A stretch of 7,167 nucleotides of DNA, taken from contig DCOH01000036.1 of NCBI GenBank assembly GCA_002322865.1, positions 2,685 to 9,851 on the forward strand, given 5' to 3'. Shown piece by piece: positions 1 through 6,294 of this stretch. This DNA comes from Sphingobacterium sp. UBA1575 (GTDB lineage: Bacteria > Bacteroidota > Bacteroidia > Sphingobacteriales > Sphingobacteriaceae). The notes below the pieces were generated by a model, which saw nothing but the letters and a program-made list of their open reading frames with translations, made no database searches and had not been told where the DNA came from. The stretch's first letter is position 1, and the number at the start of each line of letters is the position of its first letter. The position numbers and the translations under genes were made by a program.

Positions 1-36
1 CCTCCTCGCAATGACGGTAGAAAGTAGCAATGACGG
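1..36 (-). repeat. Edge of a REP-like dispersed intergenic repeat (partial)
   Basis: The 10-mer gcaatgacgg occurs twice, at 8-17 and 27-36, five bases after the sulfurtransferase stop codon. Read on the minus strand, the end of the window is CCGTCATTGCGAGGAGG. From memory, sequences of the form GTCATTGCGAGGAGG...GAAGCAATC are common short dispersed repeats between genes in Sphingobacteriaceae and other bacteria, usually able to fold as hairpins. Only one edge is visible here, so the palindromic partner arm (expected GCAATC-type sequence) lies outside the window. The doubled 10-mer could mean two degenerate copies side by side. No terminator-like hairpin for the sulfurtransferase gene is seen inside these bases, so the repeat itself may supply the 3' structure of that transcript. 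Confidence 0.5.
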
Positions 37-41
37 AAAAA

Positions 42-953
42 TTACCGTTCCACCGGTGTATCCTTTCTCGCTCCCCATTCACTCCAAGACCCATCATATA
101 CCGTTACATTCCTACTTCCCAAGTGATATGCAGCCAAGGCCAATATCGCCGCTGACACCCCAGAACCACAAGTGAATATATTCCTATTCCCAATCGGCTT
201 ATTCCCAATCGGCTTATTACCAATAGACATTTTACCATCAGTCAAAACACTTTCCGACACCAACTTCCCCTCAAAAATCCTACTCAACTCCTCATCCTCC
301 TTATAATCAATCCCATCCAAAACCCGATCAAAAGGAATATTCTTAGACCCTGGAATATGCCCCGATTTTAACCCCGCTCTGGGCTCCGGAGCAGTACCAT
401 GAAACCTTCCCTCACTTCTCGCATCAACGATCATCTGACCATCCATATCAAGCCTATTCTTCAAATCCTCCGTTCCAATCATCCAATCCTTATCCTCCCT
501 AGCCACAAAATTACCTTCCAAACCTTCAACCTCCCTATACGCATCCACAATTGGCAATCCTGCAGCCTTCCAAGCTGGCAATCCTCCGCGCAAGACATAA
601 ACCTCCTCCACACCCATCAATTTAAACATCCACCAGGCCCTAGGACTGGAATAGATCCCCCAACGATCATAAACAATAACCTTATCCCCTTGGTTGATCC
701 CCAATTTCCTCGCTTCCCTTTCAAATACCTCAGCATCCACCATCGTATGCGGATATACACTTTCATGATCAGAAAAGCTTCCCTCTATATCAAAGAACAA
801 ACTCCCAGGAATCAGTTCCAACCGGTCCCGATCCATTTTCTCATTAACCTTATCTATGGTCGCATCCAATAGCACCACCTGATCATCATTGATCATCTGC
901 AAAGCAACATCCGTACTAATCAGTGGGCTTTCACGCCCATCCATCTTATCCAT
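42..953 (-). CDS. Sulfurtransferase, 3-mercaptopyruvate type (tandem rhodanese domains)
   Basis: Probably transfers sulfane sulfur from 3-mercaptopyruvate (or thiosulfate) to a thiol acceptor or cyanide, in the cytoplasm; no signal peptide is visible. Two rhodanese domains are seen: an N-terminal one at about residues 12-133, with YDRWG in place of an active-site loop and so probably non-catalytic, and a C-terminal one at about 155-300. Cys262 sits in the loop CGSGVSA. This small-residue loop is the mercaptopyruvate type; classical thiosulfate rhodaneses carry a basic CRKGVT-like loop. The HIPGSKNIPF and DARSEGRF motifs are the usual conserved ones, with Arg179 and Arg183 candidate substrate contacts. 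About 303 residues is normal for SseA/TST proteins. Start choice: ATG at 951-953 has AAGGA (960-964) six bases upstream, whereas the ATG at 957-959 directly abuts that sequence and would add two residues. A repeated IGNKP segment precedes the cysteine. Codon use is G-rich and unlike rpsA. Exact substrate is not determinable here. Confidence 0.9.
   Translation of the reverse strand: MDKMDGRESPLISTDVALQMINDDQVVLLDATIDKVNEKMDRDRLELIPGSLFFDIEGSFSDHESVYPHTMVDAEVFEREARKLGINQGDKVIVYDRWGIYSSPRAWWMFKLMGVEEVYVLRGGLPAWKAAGLPIVDAYREVEGLEGNFVAREDKDWMIGTEDLKNRLDMDGQMIVDARSEGRFHGTAPEPRAGLKSGHIPGSKNIPFDRVLDGIDYKEDEELSRIFEGKLVSESVLTDGKMSIGNKPIGNKPIGNRNIFTCGSGVSAAILALAAYHLGSRNVTVYDGSWSEWGARKDTPVER
186..226 (-). 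repeat. In-frame 15-bp tandem repeat within the sulfurtransferase gene
   Basis: The 15-base unit attcccaatcggctt (plus strand) occurs exactly at 186-200 and again at 201-215, followed by a degenerate partial copy at 216-226 (attaccaatag). It encodes IGNKP-IGNKP-IGNRN, residues 244-258 by the ATG-951 numbering, ending four residues before catalytic Cys262. Because the unit is a multiple of three, gain or loss of a copy keeps the frame. The perfect identity of two copies suggests a recent duplication. Confidence 0.9.
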
Positions 954-959
954 AATCAT

Positions 960-964
960 TCCTT
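960..964 (-). promoter_or_regulatory. Ribosome binding site deciding the sulfurtransferase start
   Basis: AAGGA on the minus strand lies six bases before the ATG at 951-953 and zero bases before the ATG at 957-959. The spacing favours the downstream ATG. Bacteroidota use Shine-Dalgarno pairing little, so this is supportive only. Confidence 0.4.
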
Positions 965-984
965 AAAAAGATTCAAATCCTACA

Positions 985-1010
985 ATTTCCTTTCCTAAAG
1001 CTAAGGAAAT
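985..1010. repeat. Inverted repeat in the rpsA-sulfurtransferase intergenic region
   Basis: atttcctt at 985-992 and aaggaaat at 1003-1010 are perfect 8-base inverted arms around a 10-base spacer. A nested alternative pairs tttcct (991-996) with aggaaa (1004-1009). It lies after the rpsA terminator and 32 bases before the first possible ATG of the sulfurtransferase. It has no following T tract on the minus strand, so it is not a second intrinsic terminator. It could be an operator or a leader hairpin; no exact TAnnTTTG promoter box was found nearby, only approximate ones (TATATTTC, TAGCTTTA). Confidence 0.5.
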
Positions 1011-1019
1011 ATAAAGCAT

Positions 1020-1052
1020 AAAAAAAGCCCCGAATGTAGCATTCGGGGCTTT
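1020..1052 (-). terminator. Intrinsic (Rho-independent) terminator of rpsA
   Basis: A GC-rich core stem pairs 1024-1036 with 1040-1052 (13 pairs including AAAGCCCCGAATG with its complement) around a three-base loop. Read on the minus strand the stem runs straight into seven T residues (1026 down to 1020). It starts 21 bases after the rpsA stop codon. The plus-strand side lacks a comparable T tract, so it acts chiefly on rpsA. It should largely separate rpsA transcription from the sulfurtransferase gene. Confidence 0.93.
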
Positions 1053-1073
1053 GGATTATGTTTTAAAATCTAA

Positions 1074-3008
1074 TTATTTAGATTTTTTTTCATCATCTTC
1101 CATTTGCTCTTTCAATTGAGCTAGAACGTCAAGATCACCTAAAGTAGATTTCTCTACAGAATCTTTAACTTTCTTCACTGCTGCGTTAGCAGTTTTAGCT
1201 TCTTTTTTACGAGCATTGAATTCCTCGATACGAGCTTCAGCTTTAGCATCTTCCCAGATACGAGAGTGAGAAATCACTAGACGTTTGTTCTCTTTGTTGA
1301 ATTCGATGATTTTGAATTCAGCAACTTCGTCAACTTTCAATGAAGAACCATCTTCTTTTACAGAATGTTTGTTAGGGCAGAAACCTTCAACACCATATTG
1401 TAACGCTACGATATCTCCTTTGTCACCAACTTTGATTACAGTACCTTCGTGAACAGAACCTTCAGTGAAGATTGTTTCGAAAGTATCCCAAGGGTTTTCC
1501 TCTAATTGTTTGTGACCTAAAGAAAGTTTGCGGTTTTCTTCGTCTAATTCCAATACTACTACATCTAATTTCTCACCAACTTTAGTGAATTCATTAGGGT
1601 GGTTAACTTTCTTAGACCAAGAAAGATCAGAAATGTGGATCAAACCATCGATTCCGTCTTCTAACTCAACGAATACACCGAAGTTAGTCATGTTTTTAAC
1701 AACTGCTGATTGTTTAGAACCTACTGGGTAACGCTCAGTGATGTTTTGCCATGGATCTGGAGTTAATTGTTTGATACCTAAGCTCATCTTACGATCGTCA
1801 CGATCTAATGTTAAGATTTCCGCTTCGATTTCATCACCTACTTTCAAGAACTCTTGTGGAGAACGTAGGTTTTGAGACCAAGACATTTCAGATACGTGGA
1901 TTAATCCTTCAACACCAGGGATGATTTCTAAGAAAGCACCGTAGTCAGCTACAGTAACGATCTTACCTTTCACTTTAGAACCGATTTCTAATCCTTTGTC
2001 CAAAGATTCCCAAGGGTGCTCTGATAATTGTTTTAAGCCTAATGCAATACGTTTTTTCTCGTCATCAAAGTCAAGAACTACAACGTTGATTGTTTGGTCT
2101 AATGCCAATACCTCTTTTGGATGCTCGATACGGCCCCAAGAGATATCTGTAATGTGAAGTAATCCGTCAACACCACCCAAGTCGATGAACACACCGAAAT
2201 CTGTAATGTTTTTAACAGTACCTTCCAATACTTGACCTTTTTCCAATTTCGCAACGATCTCTGATTTTTGGTTTTCCAAATCGTCTTCGATCAATACTTT
2301 ATGCGATACGACTACGTTTTTGAATTCGTGGTTGATTTTTACCACTTTGAATTCCATCGTTTTACCTACGTATACGTCGTAATCACGGATAGGTTTGATG
2401 TCAATTTGAGAACCTGGTAAGAATGCCTCAACACCTTTGATGTCTACGATCAAACCACCTTTAGTACGTGATTTAACGAAACCATCAATGATTTTGTCAT
2501 TTTCCAATGCATTGTTGATCTCTTCCCAAGATTTTTGTGTTTTAGCACGTTTGCGGGATAATACCAATTGACCATTTGCATCTTCTTGAGATTCAACGAA
2601 AACGTCAACAGTATCACCTACTTTTAAGTCAGGTAAGTCACGGAACTCAGATAATGCTACTAGACCGTCTGATTTGAAACCGATGTTTAATACAACATCT
2701 TTGTTGTTGATTGATACAACAACACCTTCAATAATTTCACCTTGATTGATTTGGTTAAATGTTCCAGCATATTCCTCTTCCAATTTAACACGCTCAGCAT
2801 CGCTATAGTTACCGAATGCTTTCTCATCAAGATCCCAGTCGAAGTCTCCTTGAGGAGTACTCCAAGTGTTCGATTTGATCTCATCGATCAAATTTGAATC
2901 TGCCTCAGACTCAATCTTTTCAGTGTCCTTCACAACTTTTGTGTCAGCACCTTGTAGCTCTGCGTTTTTCGCCGCTAACTCTTTTTCTGCTTCTTGTTTT
3001 TTTGCCAT
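1074..3008 (-). CDS. rpsA: 30S ribosomal protein S1 (bS1)
   Basis: RNA-binding protein of the small ribosomal subunit that helps load mRNA and unfold its 5' region. The 644 residues carry six S1/OB-fold repeats at about 89-153, 171-237, 258-326, 343-414, 429-501 and 516-583. Repeats 3-5 are the most canonical, with the patterns FGVFIDLGGVDGLLHITD, YGAFLEIIPGVEGLIHVSE and FGVFVELEDGIDGLIHISD. Repeat 6 is divergent (GDIVALQYGVEGFCPNKH). The protein is longer than the roughly 557-residue E. coli S1 because of a charged, acidic N-terminal extension (about residues 1-88, with the segment DFDWDLDEKAFGNYSD) and a Lys/Glu-rich C-terminal tail (about 585-644), both seen in Bacteroidota orthologues as I recall them. 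Codon choice is strongly biased (GAA, GGT, CGT, AAA), as expected of a highly expressed gene. It has its own promoter, a GGAG ribosome site and a strong terminator, so it is probably monocistronic. Confidence 0.98.
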   Translation of the reverse strand: MAKKQEAEKELAAKNAELQGADTKVVKDTEKIESEADSNLIDEIKSNTWSTPQGDFDWDLDEKAFGNYSDAERVKLEEEYAGTFNQINQGEIIEGVVVSINNKDVVLNIGFKSDGLVALSEFRDLPDLKVGDTVDVFVESQEDANGQLVLSRKRAKTQKSWEEINNALENDKIIDGFVKSRTKGGLIVDIKGVEAFLPGSQIDIKPIRDYDVYVGKTMEFKVVKINHEFKNVVVSHKVLIEDDLENQKSEIVAKLEKGQVLEGTVKNITDFGVFIDLGGVDGLLHITDISWGRIEHPKEVLALDQTINVVVLDFDDEKKRIALGLKQLSEHPWESLDKGLEIGSKVKGKIVTVADYGAFLEIIPGVEGLIHVSEMSWSQNLRSPQEFLKVGDEIEAEILTLDRDDRKMSLGIKQLTPDPWQNITERYPVGSKQSAVVKNMTNFGVFVELEDGIDGLIHISDLSWSKKVNHPNEFTKVGEKLDVVVLELDEENRKLSLGHKQLEENPWDTFETIFTEGSVHEGTVIKVGDKGDIVALQYGVEGFCPNKHSVKEDGSSLKVDEVAEFKIIEFNKENKRLVISHSRIWEDAKAEARIEEFNARKKEAKTANAAVKKVKDSVEKSTLGDLDVLAQLKEQMEDDEKKSK

Positions 3009-3018
3009 TAATTAATTT

Positions 3019-3026
3019 TCTCCTTT
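3019..3026 (-). promoter_or_regulatory. Strong Shine-Dalgarno site of rpsA
   Basis: The minus strand reads AAAAGGAGAAAATTAATTAATG, with AGGAGA about ten bases before the rpsA ATG. Clear Shine-Dalgarno sequences are uncommon in Bacteroidota, where the ribosome is known to mask its anti-Shine-Dalgarno tail, so this one stands out. It lies directly downstream of the 3027-3043 hairpin in a leader otherwise made of A and T. Confidence 0.6.
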
Positions 3027-3043
3027 TCCCTACGTGGTAGGGA
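3027..3043 (-). promoter_or_regulatory. Hairpin at the predicted 5' end of the rpsA mRNA
   Basis: Arms tccctac (3027-3033) and gtaggga (3037-3043) are perfectly complementary over seven pairs around a three-base loop. The predicted transcription start, a few bases after the -7 box ending at 3047, falls at about 3039-3042, so the transcript would begin with or just inside this hairpin. It may protect the 5' end or mediate translational feedback by S1; both are inference. Confidence 0.55.
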
Positions 3044-3046
3044 CTG

Positions 3047-3074
3047 CAAAGATACGAAAAAAGTTTATTTACAA
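3047..3074 (-). promoter_or_regulatory. Bacteroidota-type promoter of rpsA
   Basis: On the minus strand a perfect -7 box TATCTTTG (TAnnTTTG consensus) occupies 3054-3047. A TTG at 3074-3072 lies 17 bases upstream, matching the -33 element of the Bacteroidota primary sigma factor. The predicted start is near 3040, giving a leader of roughly 33 bases. The interval between boxes is A/T-rich. Confidence 0.8.
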
Positions 3075-3085
3075 GAGTTTAGATG

Positions 3086-3112
3086 AAAAAAAGTTTAGCC
3101 TACCGGATGGCC
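3086..3112 (-). terminator. Possible weak terminator of the histidine kinase gene
   Basis: On the minus strand GGCC (3112-3109) can pair with GGCT (3100-3097) around eight bases, with one G-T pair, followed after AAAC by seven T residues (3092-3086). The stem is short and the T tract is offset, so termination would be inefficient at best and readthrough into rpsA is possible. This is the only candidate 3' structure between the kinase stop and the rpsA promoter. Confidence 0.25.
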
Positions 3113-3119
3113 TTGGATT

Positions 3120-5273
3120 TTACTCCTGATCGTCGAATATCGGATAGATGGTTTTCAGGATGGTTTCCGTCAGTTTTTTCTCATTGAACGGCTTGATCAA
3201 GATACCGTCAAATCGAACACCCCTTTCCTTTTCCAATCGCTTAACTTGGTCATTATCAGAGGATGTGGCAATTATTTTCACATGATCAAAGGCCGGGTTG
3301 ATGCGTAATTTCAGGAGTAGTTCATCTCCCGTCATTACCGGCATATTGATGTCGGTAATAATCACATCTATCTTTTCACGGTCTGTAATCTCCATCGCTT
3401 CCTTACCGTTTGTTGCCGTAAACACTTGCTTATGTAACGAAAAGAACTGCCGTAAATAGAGTAGATTCAAAGCGTTATCATCAACAATCAGCCAGCTGAT
3501 GTTTTTTGGCAGGTCATTCACCCGATTAGCCTCGATATTGTTCTTCCGGCGGAACCTTGGTGCTGGGACAGAGATCTCCACAATAAAAGTGGTGCCCGCG
3601 CCAGAAGCAGTCTTGAACCCGATCTTACCTTCCAGCATGTTCACGATATTTTTAGTGATGTAAAGACCTAAGCCAACCCCGCTATCCACCTTGGTGGATT
3701 TATTTACCGTATAGTATTTCTTAAAGATGTTCTTCTTTAGGTTGTCGGGTATCCCTTGTCCCTGATCGGAAACTTTGATCATCAACATGCCATTATCATT
3801 GATATAGATGCTGGTTCGAACAACGCCTTTGGAAGAATATTTAATCGCATTGCTCACCAGGTTATGTAAGATCTGCCGAACTTTGATTTCATCGGTATAG
3901 ATCACCGTAGGTGCGTCGGGCTGTAAATGGTAATCTAAGGTAATATTCTTTAAAGCCGCTTGGTTCTGATGTCCTTCGATCACTTCCAAAACCAATTCTT
4001 TGAAATCAAAGAAGCTAGGTTCTATCGCATCGTGCTGATCGATCTTGCTCAGGTTCAGAATATCATTGATGGTTTTAGAAGTCATGGTGATATTGGAATA
4101 GGCTGATTCCAACAGCAGGATATCCTTCGGCTGATAGAGATCTTTTCTACTTTTCAATAGATCCACGATACCGATCAATGAATTTAAAGGTGTTCTGATC
4201 TCATGGGTGATCTCTGCAAGGATATCTGTTTTCTGTTCTGCCAATTTGGAGGCGTACACTTTTTCTTCCATCAGCTTTCTCTCGTAATAGGCCGAGAAAA
4301 ATTGGTAGTAGATCAGGATACAGATAATGATGAATACAAAGGTTAGGGAGATGATGATCTGCCACCTAAAAGTTTCCGTGCTGGAGATCAAGGAGATCAG
4401 GTCACGGTCTGTTTTTTCCTTTTGGATCTGAAAACGTTGGTTGTGAATGATCCGAACCAATTGATTGGCACTCTGTAATAAGGTGAAATTATCCGCCAAC
4501 AGGGCTCTTTCATTTTTCCGTAACCGGTTCAGGGTTTCCTGCAGTTCATTTAATTTGGTTCGGGTAAAGGTATTGTTCTCTTCAAGGATCTCTACCAAGG
4601 TCTCCTGCAGCTGCAAACGTTCTGTTTCGTACGTTTCATAGGCCTCTACATTGATAGTGTCCTGTTTTTTCTGGAAGATCCGTTGCAATAGGGGTTTTCT
4701 ATCCAAAAGGATCTGCCTATTGCTCAAGTTTTTGTTGCTACTGAAAATACTGTCTTTTTCAATTTTGCGAAGTGGCAGGTCGAACATGGAATCCTTGGAA
4801 GTTTCGCGATGGAAATTCCGAAGCGTTTCTGAGGCCAGGATCATGGAATCCAATTTCGCATTCAAGGATTTATATTTGGGGATGAGATCCAGTACCTCTC
4901 GGTTTGATTTGGGTTGGTCATCATACCACAGGTTTGTCAGCTCCTTAATGTTGATCAGCGAATCGACAGATTGCTTCAGCAAGACTAGTTTTTTCCTGTA
5001 ATTTTCATAATCTTCACTGCTATAGGTAATGGAGAATTCCCGAAAATCGTGCTCAGCTTCATTGAATACATCCAAGAGTTGGGAAAAATCATTCTTATCG
5101 CTGTTAATGGAAACGTAGATGGATTTGATCCGGTTCTGAATGGATTTATATTGGATGAATGAAAATATAAATACAATAACGAAGGTAATGAAAAGGATGA
5201 TGATGGAAAATAATAGGATATTACGGACATTCCTGTTCCGCTTTGAGCTCCTTAATAAAGTCTTATCTTCCAT
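3120..5273 (-). CDS. Membrane-bound hybrid sensor histidine kinase with C-terminal receiver domain
   Basis: Two-component sensor in the inner membrane; the signal is unknown. Numbered from ATG 5273 (717 residues): short basic N terminus, membrane helix at about 17-41, a mostly helical periplasmic region of about 260 residues with LQETL-type heptads (coiled coil about 210-285), and a second helix at about 304-325. HisKA follows, with phospho-acceptor His357 in the motif THEIRTPLNSL. The ATPase domain has N-box Asn475 (HNLVSNAIKYSS), G1 DQGQGIP (Asp503) and G2 GVGLGL (532-537). The receiver domain at about 592-708 has the acidic pair Asp598/Asp599, phospho-acceptor Asp641 (ITDINMP), a Thr/Ser near 670 and Lys694 (IKPF). 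All catalytic positions are present. There is no PAS, HAMP, HPt or DNA-binding output domain, and no partner regulator is adjacent, so signal output needs a separate HPt or regulator, or the receiver tunes the kinase. A GTG at 5280-5282 would add three residues but overlaps the promoter -7 box. Confidence 0.93.
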   Translation of the reverse strand: MEDKTLLRSSKRNRNVRNILLFSIIILFITFVIVFIFSFIQYKSIQNRIKSIYVSINSDKNDFSQLLDVFNEAEHDFREFSITYSSEDYENYRKKLVLLKQSVDSLINIKELTNLWYDDQPKSNREVLDLIPKYKSLNAKLDSMILASETLRNFHRETSKDSMFDLPLRKIEKDSIFSSNKNLSNRQILLDRKPLLQRIFQKKQDTINVEAYETYETERLQLQETLVEILEENNTFTRTKLNELQETLNRLRKNERALLADNFTLLQSANQLVRIIHNQRFQIQKEKTDRDLISLISSTETFRWQIIISLTFVFIIICILIYYQFFSAYYERKLMEEKVYASKLAEQKTDILAEITHEIRTPLNSLIGIVDLLKSRKDLYQPKDILLLESAYSNITMTSKTINDILNLSKIDQHDAIEPSFFDFKELVLEVIEGHQNQAALKNITLDYHLQPDAPTVIYTDEIKVRQILHNLVSNAIKYSSKGVVRTSIYINDNGMLMIKVSDQGQGIPDNLKKNIFKKYYTVNKSTKVDSGVGLGLYITKNIVNMLEGKIGFKTASGAGTTFIVEISVPAPRFRRKNNIEANRVNDLPKNISWLIVDDNALNLLYLRQFFSLHKQVFTATNGKEAMEITDREKIDVIITDINMPVMTGDELLLKLRINPAFDHVKIIATSSDNDQVKRLEKERGVRFDGILIKPFNEKKLTETILKTIYPIFDDQE

Positions 5274-5281
5274 ATTCGACA

Positions 5282-5289
5282 CAAAGTTA
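5282..5289 (-). promoter_or_regulatory. Probable promoter -7 box of the histidine kinase gene
   Basis: The minus strand reads TAACTTTG at 5289-5282, a perfect match to TAnnTTTG, in the 40-base gap between the YihY-family gene and the kinase. A TTG at 5314-5312 lies 22 bases upstream, a long spacing for the -33 element; another TTTG at 5303-5300 is only 10 bases away and too close. The predicted start falls at about 5275-5277, only two to four bases before the ATG at 5273, implying a nearly leaderless message. No ribosome binding site is seen. Confidence 0.5.
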
Positions 5290-5322
5290 ATTAAAAAGCC
5301 AAATAAATTAACAAGATGGTAT

Positions 5323-6294
5323 TTAAGTATTGTTTGGTTTAAATGAGTTGTATACCCTTGGCTTTACAATTTTAATACTTTGTTTTGATAATGCAATACT
5401 GGCATTCAATTCAAAGCCAATAATAAGGATTAATGCGTTAATATACATCCAGATCATCACTACGATCAATGTTCCGATGGAACCGTACAGTTTGTTATAG
5501 GCCCCGAAATTGTTGATATAGAAGGTGAAAAGAGAGAAGGAAAGCATGGCCAAAAGGGTGGCTAGCGTAGCTCCCGGCGTGAAAAGTTTCCATTTTTTTG
5601 TAGAGGATGGTCCAAATTTATAGATCAAACTGACGGTAAAAAAGTAGATACTGAACAGAATCAGCCACTGGGCGATCTTGATCAGGGTGGCCCAAAAATA
5701 TTTTAGGTCGTAGTCGATATGTGTTTTTAGGTAATTGATGAAATAGTTGGAACCCGCATACAGCGCAATGCCGACCACCAGGGCAAGCACGATCGCAATA
5801 ACCAATCCCAAGGCGATGATCCTACGTTGCAGCCAAGTCCTCGATTCTTTGGAAAGCGCAGCTTTATTGAAGGTCATCATCAAGGTTGTCATCCCGTTGG
5901 TGGAGAAGAAAGTGACCAATACAAATACCACCGACAATAACCCACTGTTCTGTCTCTTGATGATATCGATCAGTGTAGTCTGTAATACCTCAAAAGCATT
6001 GTTCGGCAAAGCCAACTGGATCAGATCCAACAATTGTTCCTGAAAATTATCAACCGGAATATAGGGAATCAAGGTAAACAGGAAGATAATCCCTGGAAAT
6101 ACCGCCAACATAAAGTTATAGGCTAGGGAAGAGGCTTTGTTCAGGATGGACTCCCGGGCAATCTCTTGGAAGAAAAACACCAGCACGGTATAAAGTGGCA
6201 ACTTCCCAAAACCGGGTAGGGTGGCTCCTTTAGACCATTCTATCAAACGGTCATACGGCCTTACACGAAGAAGCTGTTGGTGTACTTTTTTCAT
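5323..6294 (-). CDS. YihY/BrkB-family inner-membrane protein
   Basis: Integral membrane protein of the YihY/virulence factor BrkB family, whose molecular function is not settled. Older annotation as ribonuclease BN is a known error for this family. The 323 residues hold about six hydrophobic helices, roughly at 57-79, 118-138, 158-184, 203-225, 238-262 and 271-295, with a further hydrophobic stretch near 34-43. Family signatures seen: SSLAYNFMLAVFPGIIFL (about 55-72), YKFGPS (225-230), PGATLATLLAM (240-250) and the C-terminal NKLYGSIGTLIVVMIWMY followed by GFELNA (293-298). The length fits full-length bacterial members. Its ATG shares one base with the stop of the thioesterase gene upstream (TAATG), so translation is probably coupled. 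Being in one operon with mltG and a thioesterase suggests an envelope role, as inference only. No terminator is seen after the stop; the kinase promoter lies in the next 40 bases. Confidence 0.93.
   Translation of the reverse strand: MKKVHQQLLRVRPYDRLIEWSKGATLPGFGKLPLYTVLVFFFQEIARESILNKASSLAYNFMLAVFPGIIFLFTLIPYIPVDNFQEQLLDLIQLALPNNAFEVLQTTLIDIIKRQNSGLLSVVFVLVTFFSTNGMTTLMMTFNKAALSKESRTWLQRRIIALGLVIAIVLALVVGIALYAGSNYFINYLKTHIDYDLKYFWATLIKIAQWLILFSIYFFTVSLIYKFGPSSTKKWKLFTPGATLATLLAMLSFSLFTFYINNFGAYNKLYGSIGTLIVVMIWMYINALILIIGFELNASIALSKQSIKIVKPRVYNSFKPNNT

Noticed and set aside
399..872. Open plus-strand frame of 157 codons inside the sulfurtransferase gene
   Set aside because: It is antisense to a well-supported enzyme and its protein is low-complexity (Ile, Leu, Pro, His rich). 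It follows from the G-rich, C-poor coding strand, with no promoter or ribosome site seen.
1621..2300. Recurring similar blocks within rpsA
   Set aside because: They are the S1 domain repeats (GVDGLLHI-type segments), expected in every rpsA gene and not a recombination product.
4530..4615. Repeated tcctgcag motifs in the kinase gene as possible DNA repeats
   Set aside because: They encode LQETL heptads of the periplasmic coiled coil; the similarity reflects protein structure and not a DNA element.
4651..5001. Plus-strand frame of 116 codons opposite the histidine kinase
   Set aside because: It is antisense to the continuous kinase reading frame and has no recognisable protein features or start signals.
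5280..5282. GTG as the start of the histidine kinase
   Set aside because: It overlaps the TAACTTTG promoter box and has no ribosome site; the ATG nine bases downstream is the better start.
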